Assembly: GCF_002355595.1 (NCBI RefSeq)
Contig: NZ_AP017422.1
Span: 1,178,001-1,242,000 of the forward strand
Direction: 5' to 3'
Source: Filimonas lacunae
Lineage (GTDB): Bacteria > Bacteroidota > Bacteroidia > Chitinophagales > Chitinophagaceae
Length of the DNA: 64,000 nt
In this document: positions 1 to 12,100 of the stretch, piece after piece
Layout of the letters: each line of letters starts with the position of its first letter
Position numbering within the stretch: the first letter of the stretch is position 1
Program-made: the position numbers and the translations under genes
The notes under the pieces: generated by a model
Seen by the model: only the letters and a program-made list of their open reading frames with translations
Database searches by the model: none
What the model was told of the DNA's origin: nothing

Positions 1-314
1 CCATACACCCCAGCGTGGCGCCACAGGAAAACGAATGTGTGGTGGTAAAGCGCCGGGTAAGTGCTTTTACCGGCAGCGACCTGGAAGTGGTATTGCGTGC
101 TTTTCAAATTCAGCACCTGGTGTTAACAGGTATTGCTACCAGCGGGGTGGTATTATCTACTTTGCGCGAAGCGGCCGATAAAGATTACCGTATTACGGTG
201 TTGGGCGATGGCTGTGCCGACAGGGAAGAGGAAGTGCACCAGTTTTTAAATACCCGGATATTTCCACGCCAGGCCGACGTGGTTACTGTGGAAGAATGGA
301 TAGCTGGTGTATAA
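1..314 (+). CDS. Isochorismatase-like cysteine hydrolase family protein, C-terminal part (cut by window edge)
   Basis: The reading frame is open from the left edge, so the true start lies outside the window; a GTG at 15 is in frame but falls inside the conserved 'HPSVAPQEN' stretch and is probably not the start. The visible 100 residues match the C-terminal half of the isochorismatase-like fold: 'VVVKRRVSAFTGSDLEVVL', then 'LVLTGIATSGVVLSTLREA', and the closing 'IFPRQADVVTVEEW'. In active cysteine hydrolases of this superfamily the nucleophilic Cys sits just after the T-G-x-x-T stretch; here that position reads S-G-V-V, so the Cys is absent, as it is in EntB-type members. Substrate unknown. 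The protein is probably cytoplasmic, though its N-terminus cannot be seen. Confidence 0.8.
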   Translation, partial: IHPSVAPQENECVVVKRRVSAFTGSDLEVVLRAFQIQHLVLTGIATSGVVLSTLREAADKDYRITVLGDGCADREEEVHQFLNTRIFPRQADVVTVEEWIAGV

Positions 315-317
315 AAT

Positions 318-3604
<3,287 letters not shown>

Positions 3605-3634
3605 CAGGCTGCAAGAATAGGTAGTAAGAAGGTG

Positions 3635-3672
3635 AAAACGGGAACAGGTATCGAATGGCCTGTTCCCGTTTT
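3635..3672. terminator. Bidirectional rho-independent terminator
   Basis: A perfect 14-bp inverted repeat (arms 3635-3648 and 3659-3672, 10-nt loop) begins with AAAA and ends with TTTT. It serves both the GH2 gene on the plus strand and the convergent MDR oxidoreductase gene on the minus strand. Confidence 0.85.
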
Positions 3673-3696
3673 TGATGGTGGTATGCCTTCCGGCGA

Positions 3697-4671
3697 TTAA
3701 ATGATGACCACTAATCTTTTGCCGTCTGTATCTGTTGTTTGCCACAGGGATTCCAGTTCTTCTAATCGAATGTTTACGGTATCTGCCTGTAGCTGGTGAT
3801 CTGCCGCCAGTTGAAACATTTCAGGTATGATGTCTGTAAACAATTGCTGAAATTCTGCCCTGCTCCAGCTACCCAGGCCGGAGCCGGATAATTGCAGATC
3901 CACACTTCTGATTGTTTCTGCAGACAATTGAATAGTATCGCCTGTTACAGCGCCAATAGAAACAAAACGGGTTTTATGTGTAAAGGTGCCGGTGCCTTTT
4001 AATACCTCCAGTAGCAATTCGGCAGAACGCCCCCATAAATAATCAATAATAATATCAATAGGTGTAACGGTATGTATTTGTTTCAGTTGTGCCGTAATGT
4101 TTTCCTCACTCTGTTTCAGTGATACTATTTCATCTGCGCCCAGTTGTAGCAGGGATTGCAGGGTTTGTTCATTTCTGCCCGTTACTATAATTTTTTTAGC
4201 GCCATAATGCCGGGCAATCTGCACCGCTATAACGCCTGTAAAACCTGTGGCGCCATTAATGAGTACGGTTTCTCCTGCCTGCATAGCGGCTCTGAAACGC
4301 AGTGCCATTGCCGAGCCGGCTACTGCATTGGGCAAAGCGGCAGCGGTAGCGTCATCTATGCCCTCGGGTAGTGCTATTGTTTTATTCTTTTCTACAATGG
4401 CTTTTTCTGCTACCATACCTGTAACACCCAAAGCAAATACTCTTGTGCCATCAGCTAAAATGCCCACACCATCGCCACCAATTACTTTGGCCTGTTGTAT
4501 ATCGCCTTGAGTAGAATAATGTTTGCCGCTGGCCCTTGCCTTATCCAGGTTTTTAATAGCAGCGGCTTTTACAGATAGTACCAGTTGGTTTTCGTTACTG
4601 GCAACAGGCTCCGGAAAGTTGTTGATATATTGAGGAGCCTGATTTTGCGGAAATAATACAACTGCTTTCAT
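3697..4671 (-). CDS. Zinc-independent MDR-family oxidoreductase (quinone reductase-like)
   Basis: A 324-residue medium-chain dehydrogenase/reductase. The N-terminal half is the GroES-like domain ('GGDGVGILADGTRVFAL'), followed by a Rossmann domain with the NADPH loop 'INGATGFTGVIAVQIARHYG' near residue 140. The catalytic-zinc Cys/His pattern is not evident, which suits the zinc-independent quinone reductase branch that reduces quinones or enals with NAD(P)H. The gene starts 2 bp after the DoxX-like gene ends, so the two are almost certainly co-transcribed and translationally coupled, downstream of a Crp/Fnr regulator. Exact substrate unknown. Confidence 0.85.
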   Translation of the reverse strand: MKAVVLFPQNQAPQYINNFPEPVASNENQLVLSVKAAAIKNLDKARASGKHYSTQGDIQQAKVIGGDGVGILADGTRVFALGVTGMVAEKAIVEKNKTIALPEGIDDATAAALPNAVAGSAMALRFRAAMQAGETVLINGATGFTGVIAVQIARHYGAKKIIVTGRNEQTLQSLLQLGADEIVSLKQSEENITAQLKQIHTVTPIDIIIDYLWGRSAELLLEVLKGTGTFTHKTRFVSIGAVTGDTIQLSAETIRSVDLQLSGSGLGSWSRAEFQQLFTDIIPEMFQLAADHQLQADTVNIRLEELESLWQTTDTDGKRLVVII

Positions 4672-4673
4672 TG

Positions 4674-5039
4674 TTATATGCTTTTAAAATGATGATATTG
4701 ATAATAAGAAGTGAATAAGATTGCTAAAGCCACCAGGGCAGATAGCGAAGCGGGCAGTGAATCACCCGAACAGAGATGGGCAATAAAACCTGAAATAACG
4801 GTGATGGTAAAGCCGGTATAGGCCCATTCTTTTAGCCGGGCAGGGATGATGGGTAGCAGCAGTGCTATTACGCCTGCTATTTTAGCTATCGCCAATTCTA
4901 TCCTGAAATAACCGGGAAATCCAAAATGTGTACAAAGGGCTTGGGCTTGTGCTGAGGTAAGGTAGGCGTAAGCGTTGGCTATCATCCAAAGGCAGAACAG
5001 GCCCGTTGCGCTCCAATAAATAATTTGCTGCTTTTTCAT
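4674..5039 (-). CDS. DoxX-like membrane protein
   Basis: A 121-residue protein with four predicted membrane helices, including 'IIYWSATGLFCLWMIANAY', 'AKIAGVIALLLPIIPA' and 'ALVALAILFTSYY'. Size, helix pattern and the 'FGFPGYFRIELAIAKIAGV' stretch fit the DoxX/DUF4870-like group of small Bacteroidota membrane proteins. The biochemical role of these stand-alone DoxX proteins is not settled; several are linked to redox or quinone stress. The tight coupling to an MDR oxidoreductase and the upstream Crp/Fnr regulator make a redox-related operon likely. Confidence 0.75.
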   Translation of the reverse strand: MKKQQIIYWSATGLFCLWMIANAYAYLTSAQAQALCTHFGFPGYFRIELAIAKIAGVIALLLPIIPARLKEWAYTGFTITVISGFIAHLCSGDSLPASLSALVALAILFTSYYQYHHFKSI

Positions 5040-5118
5040 GTTGCTTTGTCTTAATTACAAGTCAAAACTAAACAGCGGGGCAGGGGCGGACGATAACATT
5101 TGTTATCAAATGGCAGTA

Positions 5119-5700
5119 CTACGGTTTTTCTTTGGCCATCTTACTTTTAATGCGGCTGAGGTGAACGGTGGTGATGCCTAAATAAGAAGCGATATAATGT
5201 TGCGGAACACGCTGCACTATTTGCGGTCTTTCCTGTATCAGGTTCTGGTAACGCTGCCGGGGCGTATCCCGGATAACGGCAACGAAATGGTGCATGTAGT
5301 CGTAGGTGCGTTCAAAGATGGCATTGATAAACCTATCTCTCAGGGAGGGGATGGCGGTGATTTCCTGCACAATAGTGTTCACGTCTTTTTTGTGTATCCA
5401 CCATACGGTGCTGGGTTCAATAGCTTCAATAGTAATGGGGCTGGGTGTGCTTTTTTGAAAGCTTTCAATAGAAGCAATCATATTGTTTTCAAAAAAGAAC
5501 TGGGTAGTAACATCTTTACCGTTATTGTTAAAATAAGCCCGCAGGCAACCTGTTTCAATGAGAAAAAGCTTTTTAGGAACTGCTCCTTCCTGTAACAGCG
5601 TTGTTTTAGCAGGTACTTTTATTTTAGTGAAGTAACTGGTATATTCATCCCATTTTTTAGCATCCAGCGCCTGGAAAGTATTTTTGAATTGTTCAAACAT
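5119..5700 (-). CDS. Crp/Fnr-family transcriptional regulator
   Basis: 193 residues from the ATG at 5700; an in-frame upstream start at 5751 would put coding sequence across the promoter motif, so I reject it. The N-terminal cyclic-nucleotide-binding-type beta-roll includes 'KTTLLQEGAVPKKLFLIETG', followed by the dimer helix and a short C-terminal helix-turn-helix 'ASYLGITTVHLSRIKSK'. The ligand-binding Arg/Ser signature of true cAMP binders is not evident. It is the first gene of a minus-strand unit with the DoxX-like and MDR genes 79 bp downstream, which are its likely targets. Its promoter abuts the 21-bp repeat array. Confidence 0.87.
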   Translation of the reverse strand: MFEQFKNTFQALDAKKWDEYTSYFTKIKVPAKTTLLQEGAVPKKLFLIETGCLRAYFNNNGKDVTTQFFFENNMIASIESFQKSTPSPITIEAIEPSTVWWIHKKDVNTIVQEITAIPSLRDRFINAIFERTYDYMHHFVAVIRDTPRQRYQNLIQERPQIVQRVPQHYIASYLGITTVHLSRIKSKMAKEKP

Positions 5701-5724
5701 GTTTGCAGGTTGCAAAGTGTTCAT

Positions 5725-5732
5725 CAAATGTA
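5725..5732 (-). promoter_or_regulatory. Bacteroidota -7 element (TAnnTTTG) for the Crp/Fnr operon
   Basis: On the minus strand the sequence TACATTTG matches the Bacteroidota -7 consensus exactly and lies 24 bp before the ATG at 5700. No convincing -33 TTTG is seen about 19 bp further upstream; that position already falls inside the first unit of the 21-bp array. Confidence 0.55.
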
Positions 5733-5741
5733 CAAAACCTC

Positions 5742-6413
5742 GCAAATACATGCAGGTATCTTACCGTGGGATTTGTGCATATGGTAGCATAGCACTGGAA
5801 AATTGCCGTGGAGTATTGGAGTGTTACTCTGCACCAGGAGAATGTGCCAGCATGCCAATGGAATGCTGCTGTGTTGCAATGGAATACTGGTGTATGCTAT
5901 GAAATTACTTCTGCATATCACAGGGATATTGCAAGGCAGGAAGTAGGTATTGCAATACATCGGGCAAATGTCGCAGCATGATGCGGGAATGTTGCTGTGC
6001 GATAGACGTGTATTGCTACGTGCTATGTAAGTGTTGCAATAGGGCAGATGAATAGGATAATGTGCCAATGAGGCATGCCAATGCTTTATGCAAATGTTAC
6101 AACATGATAAAGGGATATTACCACATTACGGATGCATATGGCAGTGTGCTATGTATATGATGTAGTCTGGCAGGGGAATACTGCCATGTGGTAGTGCAAT
6201 GCTGCAATGCGTTGCATAAGTATTGCAGCACTCCGGATGAATAATGAGATATGCCAGGTAAACAGTGTAATAGGTAACGGCAGTTTTCCCCAGGTAAGAA
6301 GGGAGGCTTCCGGTTGAGCTGGTGATTTGATGAGGTAAGGGGAGAAGCTTTGCGCTTGAGCCGGGAAGTTTACCTGGGTGGTAGTGAATATTGTCCGGTT
6401 GTACTGCAAGTAT
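5742..6413. repeat. 32-unit degenerate 21-bp tandem array with dyad-symmetric consensus
   Basis: Cutting this stretch every 21 bp from 5742 gives 32 units that keep register without a single-base slip. By hand tally over the first 24 units (to 6245): column 2 is C in 20, column 4 purine in 23, column 5 pyrimidine in 22, column 6 purine in 22, column 18 T in 22, column 19 purine in 23, column 20 pyrimidine in 21. The consensus is roughly GCARYRYG-n6-RnRTRYT. Across a unit junction it reads TRYT|GCARYR, which is dyad-symmetric about TGCA; a perfect example is GTATTGCAATAC at 5947-5958. The last eight units (6246-6413) keep the period but drift toward a different, G-rich consensus. It sits directly upstream of the Crp/Fnr operon promoter. 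Read on the minus strand it also gives a heptapeptide pattern with one stop. Confidence 0.85.
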
Positions 6414-6578
6414 TATTCATCGTTTGGGCTGTGTTTAACATAAATTACTAAGGTGGCTCTATAATATCTATAATCTATAAAGAGCAGGGGGGAAGCGCAT
6501 ATCCCGGTTGTTCGTAAAGCAATTTAAGGAATAGTGTATGCTTACGTATGATAGCAGGGGAATAATACTTTATTTGTT

Positions 6579-6586
6579 TACTTTCG
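6579..6586 (+). promoter_or_regulatory. Possible -7 element before the small membrane protein gene
   Basis: TACTTTCG resembles the TAnnTTTG -7 motif with one mismatch and lies 60 bp before the ATG at 6646. No matching -33 element is clear, so this is tentative. Confidence 0.3.
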
Positions 6587-6645
6587 TCGCCATAACCTGT
6601 TGAAAATCATATGCCGTGAAACACAAATACTATACTTATATCGCT

Positions 6646-7080
6646 ATGCAAAAAATGAGCAGGTGTTTTATATTATTATTTTCAGGGGCCGTGCTCACCT
6701 TTTTGCAGGGTTATGTGGCTGTACATTACCTGAAAGCACAGCCATCGTCGGCCTGTTTAACCTGTAGCCTGGAAAGCGATTTATTGAGTTATAGTACCCT
6801 GGCCCTGGTTCCCTTAACAGGCCTGCTGTTGGTGTTTGGTTACCTGCGTGTGCAGAACGGGCTTTTTATCGCCACTACGCTGTTATTGCTGATGATAAGC
6901 TGGGCAGTGATAGATACAATGATTTTCGATGACCGGGTGGCTTCGTGGAGTACTTTTACTACTGCCGAGTTATGGCTTGCAAGCCTGGTGGGTTGTTTGC
7001 TGCCTGTGATGGCAGGGGGCATAGCCTGGTGGGGTATTGCTTATTTTACAACACGCCGGTACGAACATAAAGTATCCTGA
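6646..7080 (+). CDS. Hypothetical four-helix membrane protein
   Basis: I do not recognise this family. The 144-residue protein from ATG 6646 (a GTG at 6616 is an in-frame alternative adding 10 residues) has four hydrophobic segments: about residues 5-28, 50-70, 74-95 and 107-132. A Cys pair sits in the first extracytoplasmic loop in 'SSACLTCSLES', a CxxC spacing that could bind metal or form a disulfide, and the C-terminus is basic ('TTRRYEHK'). It stands alone, 172 bp before the sigma factor of locus A and transcribed in the same direction, so a link to that locus is possible but unsupported. Confidence 0.65.
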   Translation: MQKMSRCFILLFSGAVLTFLQGYVAVHYLKAQPSSACLTCSLESDLLSYSTLALVPLTGLLLVFGYLRVQNGLFIATTLLLLMISWAVIDTMIFDDRVASWSTFTTAELWLASLVGCLLPVMAGGIAWWGIAYFTTRRYEHKVS

Positions 7081-7252
7081 GTTAGCCAGTCTGTGTTGCC
7101 AAAATGAAAGCATTTTCTACTACAGGAGAAGCAGGGAATTGCCGAAGAAAAAGTGGGTGGAATCAATAAACTCATAATTTTAGGCACCTGTTGCGGCAAA
7201 TTCTCTATTAGAGGGAATTTGTTTATCATTCAGTATAAAGAAGTAAAATCCA

Positions 7253-7837
7253 TTGGAAACCGGATTGGAATATGAATTAGTCAGGAGATTGAAGGCGGAT
7301 GATCCCTCTTCTTTAAAGGAGATGTATGCCGCCTACTGGGAGGAGATTTTTGTGTATGTGCTGAAAGTGATGAAAGACTCAGAGGAAGCGCAGGACATTG
7401 TACAGGAGTTGTTTATCTCTATCTGGAACAGAAGAAAAGAGCTGGAAATACAAAGCTCGGTAAGAGGGTACCTGTTTTCCAGTGCCCGGTATATTACACT
7501 ACGCCATATTCAAAACAGCGCGCGGCGAAAAGAGTTTATCCAACTGTTTGCCAATGCCATCCCCGATACAACCCCCGCTGCCATTTCCCTGGAAGTAAAA
7601 GAATTGGACAAACAAATTGCCACCTGCCTGAATGAGGATATGCCTGAAAGAATGCGCCTGATTTTCAGGCTTAGCCGTGAGGAGCAGCTTTCTTACAAGG
7701 AAATTGCCAGCCAGCTGGGCATTTCTGAGGAAACCGTTCGTAAACAGATCTATTATGCGTTAAAGATCCTGCGTTCTAAAATTCAGGGTTCTACTTTCCT
7801 GTTCCTCTACTTTTTTATTTTTTTTCCAAAACACTAG
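7253..7837 (+). CDS. ECF sigma factor, FecI-like, of locus A
   Basis: A 194-residue sigma-70-like ECF factor. Region 2 is seen in 'AYWEEIFVYVLKVMKDSEEAQDIVQELFISIW' split over residues 25-57, and region 4 in 'LSYKEIASQLGISEETVRKQI'. An in-frame stop at 7244-7246 and the lack of an ATG before residue 24 leave TTG at 7253 as the best start, an unusual choice that may keep synthesis low. The protein ends in a strongly hydrophobic tail (FLFLYFFIFF) after region 4. The FecR anti-sigma factor follows 107 bp downstream beyond a strong hairpin. It should direct RNA polymerase to the SusC/SusD operon when released by FecR. Confidence 0.92.
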   Translation: METGLEYELVRRLKADDPSSLKEMYAAYWEEIFVYVLKVMKDSEEAQDIVQELFISIWNRRKELEIQSSVRGYLFSSARYITLRHIQNSARRKEFIQLFANAIPDTTPAAISLEVKELDKQIATCLNEDMPERMRLIFRLSREEQLSYKEIASQLGISEETVRKQIYYALKILRSKIQGSTFLFLYFFIFFPKH

Positions 7838-7863
7838 GCCTGCAAAGGTTTTCATACGATTAT

Positions 7864-7905
7864 AAGTAGTGGTATAAAAAAGTTTTCTTTTTTATACCAC
7901 TACTT
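7864..7905. terminator. Perfect 19-bp hairpin between sigma factor and FecR genes
   Basis: Arms 7864-7882 and 7887-7905 are perfectly complementary with a TTTT loop, and the plus-strand continuation is T-rich (TTTCTTTTTG). It looks like a rho-independent terminator placed inside the sigma/anti-sigma locus. It would stop most transcription after the sigma gene and reduce or uncouple FecR expression, unless read through or overridden by a promoter between 7906 and 7944. Confidence 0.75.
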
Positions 7906-7944
7906 TCTTTTTGATGTCACTTATAGATAAGATGCATTCTTAAA

Positions 7945-9129
7945 ATGAAGGAAATGGAGCTGGAAGACTACATTGAAAAGTATTTAAATAACACTGCCTC
8001 AGAAGCGGAAAAGCAATTGGTGGATGCCTGGTTTGAAAAAGTGCAGAACACGGAAAGCTACCCGTCGTACAACCGCAACGCAATAGAGTATGCCATGTGG
8101 GTGCAGATAGAAGCGGCTATGAACCGGGAAAAGACAACCCGGCCTGCGAGGATATTTTCTTTTGGCAGGCTATCCAGGGTGGCGGTGTTGGTGGGTGTTG
8201 TAGCATTGCTGGGCATAGGCTATTATCAATGGAGCAAACATGCAGCCACAACAATGGCATATAACAATGGGCACCGGGTTAGCCGCAAAGCGGCCACCAA
8301 TGGTGGCTTTATAGCCATGCAGCAGGATAAAATGGTGAAGATTGAAGACCTGGCCGGCGATGCCGCTACTGTTATTGGTAACCTCAGTTTTCGTAAATCG
8401 GGCGATGGTATTGTTATTAACAGCGTAGGTAATCACTTTTCTGATACATCCGCTATTGCTATTATTACCCCTAAAGGCAAGTTTTTGCAGCTGACCTTGC
8501 CCGATAATACTGTAGTGAAACTGAACGTGGCCAGTGAACTGCGGCTGGCGCAAAACTACCTGCAGCAACGGACGCTTCAATTATCAGGCGAAGCATTTTT
8601 TAATGTAGTGCACAATGAACAACTGCCCTTCCGTGTTCATGTGGGCAATGCTATTGTAGAAGACATTGGCACCCGTTTTAATATTCAGGCCTATGAGGGG
8701 CAGGCAACGCAGGTAGTAACTACGGTGATAGAAGGGGCCGCCAAGGTAATTTCGCTGAACAATGCACATACGCAGGTAATAGATACTAAAACCATCACTG
8801 CCAACCAGCAGGCTATTGTATTGCCAAAACCAACCAGCGTGGCCATATTGAACAATGCCGATGAAATTAAAAGTGCCGTGGCCTGGGAGCAGGGATATTT
8901 TCTTTTCTATAATTCAGATATCAAAGATATCCTTCGTAGCGTGGGAGATTGGTATAATGTAAAGTTTGATATAGGCGCTAATGTAAAAGGTGCCTTTAGT
9001 GGTGGTTTGTCGCGTGCTGCCAACCTCAATGCCATGTTGGAAGTGCTGGAAACTTCCGGCAACTGCCAATTTGAGATTATTAGCCCTAACGAAATAAAAG
9101 TAACGAGTACTGAAAGTAAAAGCAGGTAA
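7945..9129 (+). CDS. FecR-family anti-sigma factor of locus A
   Basis: A 394-residue protein with the standard order. The N-terminal cytoplasmic sigma-binding part (DUF4880-like, 'YIEKYLNNTASEAEKQLVDAWF') covers residues 1-70, one membrane helix lies near residues 75-95 ('VAVLVGVVALLGIGYY'), then comes the periplasmic FecR domain ('LPDNTVVKLNVASELRLAQN', 'LSGEAFFNVVHNEQLPF') and a C-terminal DUF4974-type domain ('FYNSDIKDILRSVGDWYNVKF') that should contact the STN domain of the transporter. It holds the upstream sigma factor until the SusC transporter signals. The gene follows a hairpin after the sigma gene and is 54 bp before susC. Confidence 0.93.
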   Translation: MKEMELEDYIEKYLNNTASEAEKQLVDAWFEKVQNTESYPSYNRNAIEYAMWVQIEAAMNREKTTRPARIFSFGRLSRVAVLVGVVALLGIGYYQWSKHAATTMAYNNGHRVSRKAATNGGFIAMQQDKMVKIEDLAGDAATVIGNLSFRKSGDGIVINSVGNHFSDTSAIAIITPKGKFLQLTLPDNTVVKLNVASELRLAQNYLQQRTLQLSGEAFFNVVHNEQLPFRVHVGNAIVEDIGTRFNIQAYEGQATQVVTTVIEGAAKVISLNNAHTQVIDTKTITANQQAIVLPKPTSVAILNNADEIKSAVAWEQGYFLFYNSDIKDILRSVGDWYNVKFDIGANVKGAFSGGLSRAANLNAMLEVLETSGNCQFEIISPNEIKVTSTESKSR

Positions 9130-9137
9130 GCTGCTGG

Positions 9138-9151
9138 CTACCGCAGGGTAG
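9138..9151 (+). other. Short hairpin at FecR-SusC junction, locus A
   Basis: CTACC (9138-9142) pairs with GGTAG (9147-9151) right after the FecR stop codon. It is short, but loci B and C have inverted repeats at the same place. Confidence 0.3.
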
Positions 9152-9183
9152 TAAATTTATTGATCTATTAAACCAAAACTAAA

Positions 9184-12100
9184 ATGAGGAGACTATTCTT
9201 GAAAAGTCTTTGCCTTTTCATTGTCTTTTATCTGGCACAATGCTGCGTACTGGCGCAGTCTCTACCTGCCAGAATTACCCTTTCGCTGGAAAGAAGTACA
9301 TTGAAGCATGCCATTAAAGAAATTGAGAAACAGGCGCATGTATTGTTCTTTTATAACGAGCAGGACCTGGGCTATGGTAAGCCGGTAACCGTTCGTTTAT
9401 CGGGTGTTGATTTGCCCGTCGCACTGGAAGCTGTATTTAAGGAACAGCCGCTCACTTATAAGATTATTGAGCAAACCGTAGCCATTAAAAGAAAAGACGG
9501 TGTTTTAAAGCAGTATAATGGCCTGGAGGGCAGCGACTCGGTGTTGTTGACAGGCACTGTGGTAGACAGCGTGGGCAATGGTATTGCCGGTGCCGTGGTG
9601 GCTGTGAGAAGCAGCAATGTAAAAGCAATTACCAGTTCGGATGGCCGCTTTGTGATGAAGCAGGTGTTAATGAAAGGGGATTATATTGATGTAGGTTCTA
9701 TGGGCTATTATCCTGCATCGGTATTGTATGGCGCGCAGAAAAATATACTGGTGAAGTTAAGGGATAGTGTTTCGCGTATCAGCGACGTGGTAGTAACAGG
9801 GATGATGACCTTTAACAGGAAGACCTTTTCCGGTGCTACGGCCACCTATACCGGGCAGGATTTGAAAATGATCGCTAATACCAATGTGGTGGCTGCTTTA
9901 AAATCTCTGGACCCTTCTTTTCTTTTGCAGGAAAACAATGCACAGGGTTCTAACCCCAACGTGCTGCCTACTATTAACCTGCGGGGTACCACCAGTATTA
10001 CCTCTTCTTCTTTACAGAATGAATTCTCCAACGATGTAAACCAGCCGTTGCTGATACTGGACAATTTTGAAACAGACCTGCGTACAGTAATGAACCTTGA
10101 CATGAACCGCCTGGCTTCTATTACCATACTGAAAGATGCGGCTTCTACGGCTATTTATGGTTCGCGTGCCTCTAATGGTGTTATCGTTATTGAAACGGTA
10201 AAACCCAAAGCCGATAAGGTAAGGATGAGTTACAACACGGACTGGAATTTTGATTTTCCCGATCTCTCTGGTTACAATATGATGAATGCAGCAGAGAAGC
10301 TACAGTTTGAACAGCTGGCGGGAGTATATGGTTCGCCCACTTCTACTTTATTTCTGCAAAGCAGTTATTACGATCCCATGTACACTAAGCATTTGCAGGA
10401 TGTGCAACGTGGCGTAAACACCTACTGGCTAAGCACGCCATTACAAACCGCTACTTCGCAACGGCATAGTTTGTATGTGGAAGGCGGCACGGGAACGCTG
10501 CTGTTTAATGCCGGCGGCAGCTATAAAAAAGCAAATGGTGTAATGATTGGTTCGGGTAATGATGAGTGGACGGCCCGTATAAACACTACTTACCGAACAG
10601 CTAAGCTGTCGGTAAATAATAACCTGTCTATTAACGGGTATAATGCCACTGAGTCGCCTTACGATTCTTTCCGCACCTGGGTAAACACCAATCCTTATTA
10701 CACCAGGACCAGTGCAGACTCTATGTATCTGTGGAGATATGGATCTAACAAGATTGTAAATCCTCTGTATAATTCTTCTATCAACAATTTCGATAAATCG
10801 AAAAGGTGGGGTATTACCAATAACCTGCAAATGAATTATACGCTTAGCAAAAGCTTCCGGTTACAGGGTAATGTGCAGGTGAGTAAAAATGTTTCGGGCA
10901 CGGATGATTTTACCTCGCCGCGCCATACAAAGTATGCTGATGTAAATTACCTGAAAAAAGGAAGCTACCGTTTTTACCAGGCGAACAACTTTTCTTATAC
11001 AGGCAATGCCATGTTAAGCTATGCGCGAACTTTTCGCAAGCATATGGTAAACGTGAACACCCGCGTAGAAATCAGCAATACAGAAAACTCGTCTAATTCC
11101 TTTACCGCAGTAGGGTTTCCTACTTCCAGCAATGGCAAACTTTCGCAGGCATATGGGTATGCAGAAGGCAGCAGCCCCGGTTATGTAAAATCGGTTACCC
11201 GCAGAAACTCTTTTGTCAATACCGCTTCGTATAGTTACGACATGCGTTATGCCATAGACGTGGCTTTTAACTATGATGGGTCTACTGCATTTGGTAAAAA
11301 CAACGTGTATTCTCCTTTCTATTCCATAGGGGCGAGCTGGAACCTGGGTAACGAGAAAATAGTGCAGCAGCTGGGTTGGATTAACCTGTTGCGCTTGCGT
11401 GCCAACTATGGTGTTACAGGGAACCAGGGCTTTTCTTCCTATACCTCCATTACTACTTATTCTTATATGGATAGCTATAATTATAGCGGCGGAGGGGTAG
11501 CAGTAAGTTCGTTAGGTAACCCCGACCTGAAATGGCAAACTACTTACCAAACCAGCATAGGTATTGATGCCGGGTTTATGAAGGGCAGGATGAGTATTAA
11601 CCTGAACGGCTACCGAAAATTAACCGATCCGCTGGTGGTATCGATAAACGTACCCACTTCCAACGGGGTGGCTATCAGGCCGCAAAATGCTGGCCGGTTG
11701 AATGTGAAAGGGATTGATGGTACTGTTTCTTATGCGCCTGTTTATCAACCGCAACAGGGTATATCGTGGTTTATTCGTTTAACCGGTTCGTACTACACGC
11801 AGCAGTATAGCCATTTTGGAAACCTGTTAAAAAGTTTAAATGATACCCTATACAGCACGGGGTCGCTGCAGCGGTATAAGGATGGCTATGCGCCGGATGA
11901 TATATGGGCTGTTCAGTCGCTGGGCATTGATCCTGCTACCGGCAGTGAGGTGTTTCTGAAAAAAGATGGCAAAACCCGCACCTTCGATTACCGTTCGGCC
12001 GATATCGTGAAAGTGGGCAACAGCCGCCCGCTGTTACAGGGTACCATTACTAATAGTGTGTTGTGGAAAGGATTTTCCGTAAGCCTGGTGTTCCGTTATC

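Noticed and set aside
5742-6413. CRISPR array
   Set aside because: Units are contiguous, diverged and 21 bp long with no spacers of uniform length and no cas genes nearby.
8660-8685. TGGCAC as a sigma-54 promoter
   Set aside because: It lies inside the fecR coding region and lacks a TTGC at the right distance.
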